Source of the DNA: Pseudomonadota bacterium
Lineage (GTDB): Bacteria; Pseudomonadota; Gammaproteobacteria; Steroidobacterales; Steroidobacteraceae
DNA: 8,487 bases
Direction of reading: 5' to 3'
Assembly (NCBI GenBank): GCA_021815905.1
Contig: JAKAZP010000092.1
Coordinates: forward strand, 1-8,487
In this document: positions 1-5,983 of the stretch, piece by piece
Numbering within the stretch: position 1 is the stretch's first letter
Layout of the letters: each line of letters starts with the position of its first letter
Made by a program: the position numbers and the translations under genes
The notes under the pieces: model-generated
What the model was told of the DNA's origin: nothing
The model's input: only the letters and a program-made list of their open reading frames with translations
The model's database searches: none

Positions 1-834
1 GAGGGCGGCTCCGGCCACGGTCAGCTTGAGGGCGAGCGCCGGGAGGGACACGGCGAGACCGAGCGGCCCGGAGTGCGCCGTCGCCACCCCCCAGGGCACG
101 AACAGCGCGAACCCGATGCATGCGTAGTTGAAGAGCTTCAGCGCCGCGCTCCATTCCATCAGAGCCAGGTGCCGCGCGGAGTACTCGAGCAGCATTGCCT
201 CGTGAATCATGGTGAGCTCGAGGTGCGTCGCCGGATTGTCGACCGGGATGCGCGCGTTCTCCGCGAGCAATACCAGCGTGAAGGCGACGCCGGTGAAGGC
301 GAGCGCGGGGTTCAGCCCCAGTGTCTGGGTGGCGAGGTGCTCGGTGATCGAAGGCAGCGCGGTGCTCGCCGACAGAAGCGATGCGACGAAGATGACCATG
401 AGGAGCGCCGGCTCGGCGCGGAATCCGATCATCATCTCCCGCCGCGCTCCGAGGGTTCCGAACGCCGTGCCGATGTCCATGGCCGCGAGCGCCATGAACA
501 TGCGGGCGGTCGCGAACAGGCCGACGAGCGCGATCGCATCCGCGCTCGCGACGAGCGGCAGTCCGGTGCCCATGGACGGGATGATGGCCGCGGCCACGAC
601 CATGGCGCCGAAGACGACGTACGGGGCTGCCCGGAACAGCGGCGAGGCATCGTCCGCGATCACCGCCTCCTTGTGAAAGAGCTTGTGGAGATTGCGATAC
701 GGCAGCCACAGGCTCGGCGCGCGGCGGTTCTGCAGCCACGCGCGACAGCAGTTGATCCAGCCGAGGAACAGCGGCGCCGCCGCGAGCGCCGCCACGATCT
801 CGAGAAGCTGGGTGATCAGATCGATCGTTCTCAT
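1..834 (-). CDS. hyfC: HyfC/HycD-like membrane subunit of an energy-converting hydrogenase(-related) complex (partial, 3' end cut by window)
   Basis: This is a NuoH-related integral membrane subunit, the one that anchors the soluble hydrogenase-like module to the ion pump in group 4 hydrogenases and related complexes. Reading the minus strand from ATG at 834 gives 278 codons open to the left edge; family members are a little over 300 residues, so only the C-terminus is missing. Two family hallmarks are visible. A cytoplasmic segment at residues 31-56 contains RAWLQNRRAPS and then PYRNLHKLFHKE. The strongly conserved AENARIPVDNPATHLELT follows at 191-208, with MIHEAMLLEY at 209-218. Hydrophobic spans lie around these. 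The start overlaps the stop of the upstream HyfB gene as ATGA (834-831), and no clear Shine-Dalgarno precedes it, so translation is probably coupled. NuoH itself is less likely because its neighbour is HyfB-type rather than other Nuo subunits. Hydrogenase versus hydrogenase-related cannot be decided without the large subunit beyond the edge. Confidence 0.9.
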   Translation of the reverse strand, partial: MRTIDLITQLLEIVAALAAAPLFLGWINCCRAWLQNRRAPSLWLPYRNLHKLFHKEAVIADDASPLFRAAPYVVFGAMVVAAAIIPSMGTGLPLVASADAIALVGLFATARMFMALAAMDIGTAFGTLGARREMMIGFRAEPALLMVIFVASLLSASTALPSITEHLATQTLGLNPALAFTGVAFTLVLLAENARIPVDNPATHLELTMIHEAMLLEYSARHLALMEWSAALKLFNYACIGFALFVPWGVATAHSGPLGLAVSLPALALKLTVAGAAL

Positions 835-2912
835 GTGATGAGCGCCAGCCCGAGCAGCACCAGCAGCGTCACGAAGCCGTAGAGCAGGTACGCCGAGATC
901 CGCCCCTGCTGCAGGAAGGCCACCGCGTTCGCGAGGCGACGCACGAGGGCGCCGAGTGGCTCGTAGGCCGCGCGCCAGATGCGGTCGCCGACGGCGATCC
1001 GGTAGCGCGGCGAGCGATCGGTGGGCGAGGGCAGCTCGCGCTCGATGTGAAAGAAGGACTGGAAGATGCTGCGGATCGGCTGCCCGAAGCCCTCCGCGGT
1101 GTCCTGCATGCGCGCATCGCGCGCCCCGAAGCCGCAGTCCCATGCGCCGCTGCGGCGGACCCGCTGGTGATAGGTGAGTCGCACGGCGAGCAGCGTGAGC
1201 CCCACCACCGCCCCGGTCGCCATGAGCAGGACGAGCGGACCGTAGGAAACCGGCCGCCCCGGCACGGGCGCGAGCAGCCACCACTGCGACGCCGACTGCG
1301 GCACGGCCGTCCCGAGGAGCTGCCGGGTGACGGTGCCGAGCGCCGAGACCACCTGCAGCGGGAACAGTCCGAGCAGCAGACAGCCGAGCGCGAGCCACGC
1401 GAGCCCCAGCCGCTCGAGCCAGCCCGCATCGTGCGCGCGCGCGAGCGATGCCTCGCGCGGCTGGCCGAGAAAGATGACCCCGTAGAACTTGACCATGACG
1501 TAACCGGCGAGCGCGGCGCAGAGCGCCACCACCGCCGCCCCCATGGGGATCAGGAGATTGACGAAGGAGTACGGCACCCGGTCCGCGAACAGAAACGACT
1601 GCAGCAGCAGCCATTCGGACACGAAGCCGTTGAGCGGCGGCAGCCCGGCGATGGCGAGCGCCCCGACGAGCGAGAGCCACGCGACCCAGGGCATGCGGTG
1701 GATGAGGCCGCCGAGCCTGCCGAGGTTGCGCTCGCCGGTGGCGTGAAGCACGGAGCCCGTGCCGAGGAACAGCAGGCTCTTCATGAAGGCGTGGTTGAGA
1801 CAGTGATAGAGCGTCGCGAGCAGCGCCAGCGCCGCGACGAACGGCATGTGCGCACCGAGGAAGATGACCGCGAGACCGAAGCCGGCGAAGGCGAGTCCGA
1901 TGTTCTCGATCGAGGAGTAGGCGAGCAGGCGCTTCATGTCGACCTGCACCGCGGCGAACACCACGCCGTAGAGCGCGGTGAAGAGGCCGAGGATGAGCGG
2001 CACCAGGCCCCACCACCAGGGCGAGCGCCCGAGCAGGTCGAAGCTGATGCGCAGCATGCCGTAGACGGCGGTCTTCAGCATCACGCCGCTCATGAGGGCG
2101 GACACCGGCGAGGGCGCCGCGGGATGCGCCTCCGGGAGCCACACGTGCAGCGGCACGAGTCCGGCTTTGGCGCCGAAGCCGACCAGGGCCAGCAGGAATG
2201 CCGTCGTCGCCCACGCCGGCGTCAGATGCGCGGCGCGCATCGCATCGAAGGTGAACTGCCAGCTCCCTCCCTGCAGCACTCCGAAACAGAGCAGCAGGGC
2301 GATCGCCCCCACATGTGCGATCAGCAGATAGATGAAGCCGGCGCGGCGGATCGCGGGCAGCCGGTGCTCGCTCGTGACCAGGAAGTAGCTCGCGAGCGCC
2401 ATCGACTCCCAGGCCACCATGAACCCGTACGCGTCATCGGCGAGCAGGACGAACGCCATGCTGGCGAGGAACAGGTGGTACTGCAGGCAGAGCAGCCCCG
2501 GGGGACTGCCCTCCCGCCGCTCGTCCTCGGGTCTCCCCGTCGCCGCCGCGGGGCGCTCGCTCCTGAAATAGCCGCCCGCGAACACCGAGACCCCGGCGGA
2601 TGAGGCGCCGAGGAGCAACAGAAAGAAGCTCGAGAGCGGATCGAGCCGCAGATGGAACGGGAGGTCGGGCAGACCGAGCGGCAGAACGAGCCGATCGGTG
2701 CCGCCTTCGAGCAGGCTCCGGCCGGCGAGCGCGGCGAGCGCGATACCGAGCAGCGCCCCGAGCGGGAACAGCGTGCGGCCGACGAGGCGGATGCTGCCGG
2801 GCCGCGCGAGTCCCGCAAGGCCGATGAGCGCCCAGCCGGCGATGAGCGCGACGCAACCAGTCAACGGCGATGGATCGATCGTGATCACGGGGAGGTGCGG
2901 CAGCCGGTGCAT
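831..2912 (-). CDS. hyfB: HyfB-like proton-antiporter subunit of an energy-converting hydrogenase(-related) complex
   Basis: This is a NuoL/M/N-family antiporter-like subunit, about 693 residues from ATG at 2912 and close to the usual HyfB length. It is almost wholly hydrophobic, with many membrane spans. The core antiporter domain covers about residues 145-440. Ion-path residues typical of the family are present: Glu169 in WESMALASYFLV, Lys249 in GFGAKAGLVPLHVWLPEAH, Lys280 in MLKTAVYGM, His374 and Lys378 in LNHAFMKSLLFLG, and Glu433 in GFVSEWLL. The C-terminal extension is HyfB-like (WDCGF at 591-595, then QDTAEGFGQPIRSIFQSFF at 603-621) and ends in a last span. The open frame extends 47 codons further upstream, but that part overlaps the divergent gene and the promoter, so it was not used. 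GTG at 2888 is an alternative start, because a promoter-like sequence lies only a few bases before the ATG; neither start has a good ribosome-binding site. The gene is first of its operon, and no hyfA ferredoxin gene lies upstream. Confidence 0.92.
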   Translation of the reverse strand: MHRLPHLPVITIDPSPLTGCVALIAGWALIGLAGLARPGSIRLVGRTLFPLGALLGIALAALAGRSLLEGGTDRLVLPLGLPDLPFHLRLDPLSSFFLLLLGASSAGVSVFAGGYFRSERPAAATGRPEDERREGSPPGLLCLQYHLFLASMAFVLLADDAYGFMVAWESMALASYFLVTSEHRLPAIRRAGFIYLLIAHVGAIALLLCFGVLQGGSWQFTFDAMRAAHLTPAWATTAFLLALVGFGAKAGLVPLHVWLPEAHPAAPSPVSALMSGVMLKTAVYGMLRISFDLLGRSPWWWGLVPLILGLFTALYGVVFAAVQVDMKRLLAYSSIENIGLAFAGFGLAVIFLGAHMPFVAALALLATLYHCLNHAFMKSLLFLGTGSVLHATGERNLGRLGGLIHRMPWVAWLSLVGALAIAGLPPLNGFVSEWLLLQSFLFADRVPYSFVNLLIPMGAAVVALCAALAGYVMVKFYGVIFLGQPREASLARAHDAGWLERLGLAWLALGCLLLGLFPLQVVSALGTVTRQLLGTAVPQSASQWWLLAPVPGRPVSYGPLVLLMATGAVVGLTLLAVRLTYHQRVRRSGAWDCGFGARDARMQDTAEGFGQPIRSIFQSFFHIERELPSPTDRSPRYRIAVGDRIWRAAYEPLGALVRRLANAVAFLQQGRISAYLLYGFVTLLVLLGLALIT

Positions 2913-2934
2913 CGTATTATCATTGGATGCATCG
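2908..2934. repeat. Direct repeat TGCATCG in the divergent control region (candidate operator)
   Basis: TGCATCG occurs at 2908-2914 and again at 2928-2934, exactly 20 bases apart, close to two helical turns. The second copy lies within the perfect 8-base palindrome GATGCATC (2926-2933). The pair brackets the hyfB -10 element. Ribbon-helix-helix repressors commonly bind short tandem or inverted repeats near their own promoters, so these are candidate sites for the adjacent 71-residue protein. Binding is inference. Confidence 0.25.
2915..2920 (+). promoter_or_regulatory. Candidate plus-strand -10 element for the ribbon-helix-helix gene, overlapping the hyfB -10
   Basis: TATTAT on the plus strand matches the TATAAT consensus at five of six positions. 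It occupies almost the same bases as the minus-strand GATAAT. No convincing -35 hexamer was found upstream of it. A transcript starting near 2927 would give the small regulator a leader of about 30 bases carrying its own Shine-Dalgarno. This near-symmetric arrangement resembles bidirectional promoters, but it could also be chance in an AT-rich spot. Confidence 0.25.
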
Positions 2935-2944
2935 CAAATGTGAA
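2916..2944 (-). promoter_or_regulatory. Candidate sigma70 promoter for the hyfBC operon
   Basis: On the minus strand TTCACA (2944-2939) is followed after exactly 17 bases by GATAAT (2921-2916); each hexamer differs from consensus at one position. It sits in the only AT-rich patch between two divergent genes. The predicted transcript start, about 2909-2911, falls at or just inside the annotated ATG at 2912. The message would therefore be nearly leaderless, or translation would start downstream, for example at GTG 2888. Promoter activity is inferred from sequence alone. Confidence 0.45.
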
Positions 2945-2958
2945 GCAGGTTCCCGTTC

Positions 2959-3174
2959 GTGACCCTCGAAGCCCGCACCGCCCGACTGACCATCCTCATC
3001 GATCCGCGCAAGAAGGCGGTATTCGAGCGGCTCTGCGCCGAGGAGGACGCCACCCCGTCGCAGGTGGTGCGGCGGCTGATCCGCGCCTACATCGAGGACC
3101 GGCGCGGGCGGTCCTGGCGGCCGGACGAGGAGCCGCTGCCCGCTCAGCGCGCGCGCAGCTCGAAGCAGCGGTGA
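2959..3174 (+). CDS. Small ribbon-helix-helix (CopG/Arc-type) DNA-binding protein
   Basis: This 71-residue protein has the layout of a MetJ/Arc/CopG ribbon-helix-helix regulator. A beta strand (RLTILID, residues 9-15) is followed by a first helix (about 16-29, PRKKAVFERLCAEE), a short turn with ATPS (31-34), and a second helix (about 35-48, QVVRRLIRAYIEDR). A basic, disordered tail follows. Such proteins work as dimers that insert the paired strands into the DNA major groove. The start is GTG at 2959, chosen because AGG at 2947-2949 lies nine bases upstream and the fold begins right after it. It diverges from hyfB across 46 bases, so control of the hyf cluster or of itself is plausible. Its 3' end overlaps the convergent rlmL gene by 31 bases. 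An antitoxin role is possible for this fold, but no toxin gene is adjacent on its strand. The family call is fairly firm; the target is unknown. Confidence 0.75.
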   Translation: MTLEARTARLTILIDPRKKAVFERLCAEEDATPSQVVRRLIRAYIEDRRGRSWRPDEEPLPAQRARSSKQR

Positions 3175-5324
3175 ATGCGGGGGTTGCGCTCGAAGTCGCG
3201 CGGCAAGGTGGCGGCGGACAGGTCGCGCACCTCGTAGCGCTCGGCGAGGGCGGGGTCGAGGCGAAAGCGCTGGGCGTTGGTGGAGAAGACGAGAAGGCCG
3301 CCCGGTTCCAGCAGCCGCGCGCCGGCGTCGATGAGCGAGGGATGGTCACGCTCGATGTCGAGCACTCCCGTCATGCGCTTGGAGTTGGAAAAGGTCGGCG
3401 GGTCGAGAAAGATGAGGTCGTAGCGCTCGCGGCGGCTCGCCAGCCAGTCGATGCAGTCCGCCTGCACGAACAGGTCGCCGTCGCGCGAGCGCACGTTGAG
3501 CGCGAGATTGCGCTCCGCCCACTCGAGATACGTCCGCGACAGGTCGACCGAAGTCGTGCTGGTCGCGCCGCCCGCGGCGGCATACACGGTGGCGGTGCCC
3601 GTGTAGGCGAATAGATTGAGGAAGCGCGCCCCGCGGGCCCGCTCCCGGATGCGCGCGCGCGTGATGCGGTGGTCGAGGAACAGGCCCGTGTCGAGATAGT
3701 CGTCGAAGTCGACGAGCAGCCGCAGGCCCCCTTCGAGCACCGTGTGGAAGGCGCCCCGCGCCGCGAGCTTGCGGTACTGCTCGCCGCCGCGCGTGCGCCG
3801 GCGGGTGCGCACCTTGATGCGCGCGGGCGGCACGCCCGTGACTTCGGGCAGCACGGCAAGCGCCTCGCCGCGGCGACGGCGGGCGGCCTCGAGATCGACG
3901 GTCGCGGGGGCGGCGTACTCCTGCACGTAGAGCCAGAGCTCATCGGGCTCGAGGGTGTGATAGAGGTCGATCGCGAAGGCGTACTCGGGCATGTCGGCGT
4001 CGTAGAGGCGGTAGCAGCTCACCTGCGCCCGTCGCGCCCAGCCTTGCAGTCGCTTCATGTTCTTCGACAGGCGATTGGCGAACATGCGCGCGCCGGGACT
4101 CTCGCGCAGCGCCGGATCGGGTCGCCGCAGCGAGCCCGGGGAGCGCAGGCTCGCCGGCTCGATCCGGATCCTGAGCAGCCGGCACTCGATCGGGCCATTC
4201 CACAGTGCGTGGGTGCGCGCCGCGCGCAGACCGAGCTCCATGCCGAGCTCGGGCGCGCCGGTCAGAATGGCCGCGGTCCAGCCGGTGAACCTCTCCCGCA
4301 GCACCGCGCCGAGCTCGCGGTGCGCGGCCCGCGCCGACTCGGGCTCCTGCAGGCGCACGCCGTAGGGCGGGTTGGTGCAAAGCAGACCCGGAGCCTCACG
4401 GCCGGCCGCCGGCGAGGCCGCCGGCGCGGCGGCGGCCAGCGGGCGAGCCTCGAAGCTCACCCAACCGGCCACTCCGGCACGCTCGGCATTCGAGCGCGCA
4501 ATGCGCACGGCCGCCGGATCGATGTCCTGCCCGCGGATGAGCACCGAGGGCTCCTCCCGGGACTTGCAGCGCGCCTCGGCGTCACTGCGCACGCGCTGCC
4601 AGAGCGCCGGCTCGTGGCCGCGCCAGCCGAGAAATCCGAAGTAGGGCCGGCGCAATGCCGGTGCGCAGCCGGCCGCGATCAGCGCCGCCTCGATCACCAG
4701 GGTGCCGGAGCCGCACATCGGATCGAGGAACTCGGCCCCCTGAAGCGCGAGCTGCGGCCAGCCCGCGCGCACGAGGATCCCCGCCGCCACGTTTTCCTTG
4801 AGGGGCGCCTCGCCCGCGCCGGCCCGATAGCCGCGCCGGTGCAGGCTCTCGCCGGACAGGTCGATGGAGAGCGCGATCCGCACGCCTTCGGCGTGCGCGT
4901 GCACGCGCACGTCGGGCCGCTCCGTCACGATGTCCGGCCGGGAGCCGGTGCGCTCGCGCAGCGCATCGACGATGGCGTCCTTGAGCTTCAGCGCCCCGAA
5001 ATGGCTGTGAGTGATCGAGGGGTGATTGCCGCTGAAGTCGCAGGCGAGCGTCGCACCCGGGGCGAGATGCCGCGACCAGTCGAGCGAGCGCGCCTCGGCG
5101 TAGTACGCATCGGCGCCCGGCGCCTCGAAGCGAGCGATCTCGAGAAAGATCCGGTTGGCGAGCCGCGACTCGAGACAGGCGCGATAGCCGCTCTCGAGAG
5201 AGCCGCCGAACTCCACGTGAGTCGTGCGCTCGCGAACGTCCTCGGCGCCGAGGCCCGCGAGCTCCTTCGCGAGCAGGTCGGCAAGTCCGCGCGGCACGCT
5301 CGCGAGGAATCGCAACCCGCTCAC
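3144..5324 (-). CDS. rlmL: Bifunctional 23S rRNA methyltransferase RlmKL (guanine-N2 G2445 / guanine-N7 G2069)
   Basis: RlmKL is a SAM-dependent enzyme that methylates G2445 (N2) and G2069 (N7) of 23S rRNA during large-subunit assembly (E. coli numbering). At 726 residues it is near the E. coli protein (about 700), with both halves fused. A THUMP RNA-binding domain covers about residues 45-155. The RlmL methyltransferase follows, with DPMCGSGT (201-208, SAM loop) and NPPYG (318-322, catalytic motif for exocyclic-amine methylation). The C-terminal RlmK methyltransferase has FAYTGT (572-577), VDLSRTYLEWAERN (593-606) and DPPTFSNSKRM (641-651). A short alanine/proline-rich insert at about 297-311 looks like a loop extension. 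The start is GTG at 5324, which overlaps the stop of the upstream regulator as GTGA. No ribosome-binding site precedes it, so translation probably depends on the upstream gene. The 3' end overlaps the convergent ribbon-helix-helix gene. All catalytic motifs appear intact. Confidence 0.97.
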   Translation of the reverse strand: MSGLRFLASVPRGLADLLAKELAGLGAEDVRERTTHVEFGGSLESGYRACLESRLANRIFLEIARFEAPGADAYYAEARSLDWSRHLAPGATLACDFSGNHPSITHSHFGALKLKDAIVDALRERTGSRPDIVTERPDVRVHAHAEGVRIALSIDLSGESLHRRGYRAGAGEAPLKENVAAGILVRAGWPQLALQGAEFLDPMCGSGTLVIEAALIAAGCAPALRRPYFGFLGWRGHEPALWQRVRSDAEARCKSREEPSVLIRGQDIDPAAVRIARSNAERAGVAGWVSFEARPLAAAAPAASPAAGREAPGLLCTNPPYGVRLQEPESARAAHRELGAVLRERFTGWTAAILTGAPELGMELGLRAARTHALWNGPIECRLLRIRIEPASLRSPGSLRRPDPALRESPGARMFANRLSKNMKRLQGWARRAQVSCYRLYDADMPEYAFAIDLYHTLEPDELWLYVQEYAAPATVDLEAARRRRGEALAVLPEVTGVPPARIKVRTRRRTRGGEQYRKLAARGAFHTVLEGGLRLLVDFDDYLDTGLFLDHRITRARIRERARGARFLNLFAYTGTATVYAAAGGATSTTSVDLSRTYLEWAERNLALNVRSRDGDLFVQADCIDWLASRRERYDLIFLDPPTFSNSKRMTGVLDIERDHPSLIDAGARLLEPGGLLVFSTNAQRFRLDPALAERYEVRDLSAATLPRDFERNPRIHRCFELRAR

Positions 5325-5884
5325 TGTGCCGTCGGCTGGGTGCCGGCGCTGACGATCTCGCAGACTTCGCGCCCGGGGTTGCGGAAGCGATGCGGCACCT
5401 GGCTCGAGAGGTAATAGGCCTCCCCCGGGCCGAGCACGCGTGTCGCGCCGCCGACCGTCAGCTCGATCCGGCCGCGCACCACGAACCCCGCCTCTTCCGC
5501 ATGATCGCTCGCGGCGCGCGCGTCGGTCGTGGCTCCGGCGGCGAAGGTCCTGAGGAGCAGGGTGAGCTTTCGGCCGGGGCGGCGCGCGCCGACGAGCCGC
5601 GCGGACACCTCGGGGCCGCCGATCTCGAGCAGATCCTCGGCGCCGTAGAACACCTGGGGCGGGGACGCCGGATCGAGGGTGAAGAACTCCGCGAGCGACA
5701 TCGGCAGGCCATCCAACACCTTCTTGAGCGAGCTCACCGAGGGGCTGACCCGATTCTGCTCGATGAGCGAGATCAGCCCATTGGTGACGCCGGCGCGACG
5801 GGCGAGCTCGCGCTGCGAGAGACCGAAGAGAGTGCGGACGCTGCGCAGGCGCGCCCCGACGTCTGGGCTCATGGCGTTCAACAT
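5321..5884 (-). CDS. puuR: PuuR-like XRE-cupin transcriptional regulator
   Basis: This 187-residue protein has the same size and two-domain plan as PuuR, the repressor of putrescine utilisation in E. coli (185 residues). An XRE helix-turn-helix covers about residues 11-66 (RLRSVRTLFGLSQRELARRAGVT, then SLIEQNRVSPSVSSLKKVL). A linker follows that closely resembles PuuR (AEFFTLDPASPPQVFY, then DLLEIGGPEVSARLV). The C-terminal cupin covers about 105-180, with His128, Glu130, Glu131 and His165 in metal/ligand-type positions (HAEEAGFVVRGRIELTV, VPHRF). The start is ATG at 5884; ATG at 5872 is possible, and neither has a strong Shine-Dalgarno. It is the first gene of an operon with rlmL and is divergent from a class III aminotransferase, which fits control of polyamine or omega-amino acid breakdown. 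The ligand is not proven, since the wider XRE-cupin family senses varied metabolites. Confidence 0.85.
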   Translation of the reverse strand: MLNAMSPDVGARLRSVRTLFGLSQRELARRAGVTNGLISLIEQNRVSPSVSSLKKVLDGLPMSLAEFFTLDPASPPQVFYGAEDLLEIGGPEVSARLVGARRPGRKLTLLLRTFAAGATTDARAASDHAEEAGFVVRGRIELTVGGATRVLGPGEAYYLSSQVPHRFRNPGREVCEIVSAGTQPTAQ

Positions 5885-5902
5885 CTTGAACGGATCAGCC
5901 CA

Positions 5903-5932
5903 AATATCGGGCAGGCTGGCCGGTCTTGTCCA
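5903..5932 (-). promoter_or_regulatory. Candidate promoter for the puuR-rlmL operon
   Basis: On the minus strand TGGACA (5932-5927; five of six to the -35 consensus) is followed after 18 bases by GATATT (5908-5903; four of six). A transcript would start near 5896, about 12 bases before the regulator ATG. GCCC (5898-5901) and GGGC (5909-5912) form a short dyad around this -10, which would suit autorepression. Inferred from sequence only. Confidence 0.3.
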
Positions 5933-5945
5933 GTTTATTTATCAT
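5916..5945 (+). promoter_or_regulatory. Candidate promoter and overlapping operator dyad for the aminotransferase gene
   Basis: TATCAT (5940-5945) matches the -10 consensus at five of six positions and lies in the AT-rich end of the divergent spacer. The -35 at 17-base spacing (TGGCCG, 5917-5922) is weak, so an activator or an atypical -35 may be involved. The imperfect 18-base dyad CTGGCCGGTCTTGTCCAG (5916-5933, outer CTGG/CCAG arms) covers this -35 and also the -35 of the opposing regulator promoter. One bound regulator dimer could therefore block both genes. This is a candidate site for the adjacent PuuR-like protein. Confidence 0.3.
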
Positions 5946-5971
5946 CGCGCTTGCGCCGCACATCCTCTACC

Positions 5972-5976
5972 GGGAG
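5972..5976 (+). promoter_or_regulatory. Shine-Dalgarno of the aminotransferase gene
   Basis: GGGAG ends seven bases before ATG at 5984. It decides the start: the open frame continues nearly 200 codons further upstream, but that part lies antisense to the regulator gene and has no comparable ribosome-binding site. Confidence 0.7.
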
Positions 5977-5983
5977 CCTCCCC

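Noticed and set aside
73..882. 269-residue plus-strand open frame antisense to hyfC
   Set aside because: Charged low-complexity translation; the minus strand encodes the clear HyfC motifs over the same bases.
1431..1444. Alternating GC run (GTGCGCGCGCGCGAG) as a Z-DNA or slippage tract
   Set aside because: It is short, lies in hyfB coding sequence, and is common in DNA of this composition.
1047..2603. 518-residue plus-strand open frame within hyfB
   Set aside because: This is a shadow of the HyfB gene: low-complexity Arg/Glu/His composition, no ribosome-binding site, no recognisable fold.
2913..3053. N-terminal extension of the HyfB reading frame by 47 residues
   Set aside because: It is polar and unlike HyfB N-termini. 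It overlaps the divergent ribbon-helix-helix gene and the best promoter, and the conserved first membrane span begins after the ATG at 2912.
3669..5414. 581-residue plus-strand open frame antisense to rlmL
   Set aside because: This is a high-GC shadow frame with no domain signal. The opposite strand carries intact RlmKL motifs.
5917..5931. Sigma54-type promoter (TGGC...TTGT) before the aminotransferase
   Set aside because: The spacing between the GG and the TTG part is two bases short of the required -24/-12 geometry, and the GC of the -12 element is missing.
5390..5983. Upstream extension of the aminotransferase by nearly 200 codons
   Set aside because: It lies antisense to the regulator and across the divergent promoter, while ATG 5984 has a good Shine-Dalgarno and gives the usual family length.
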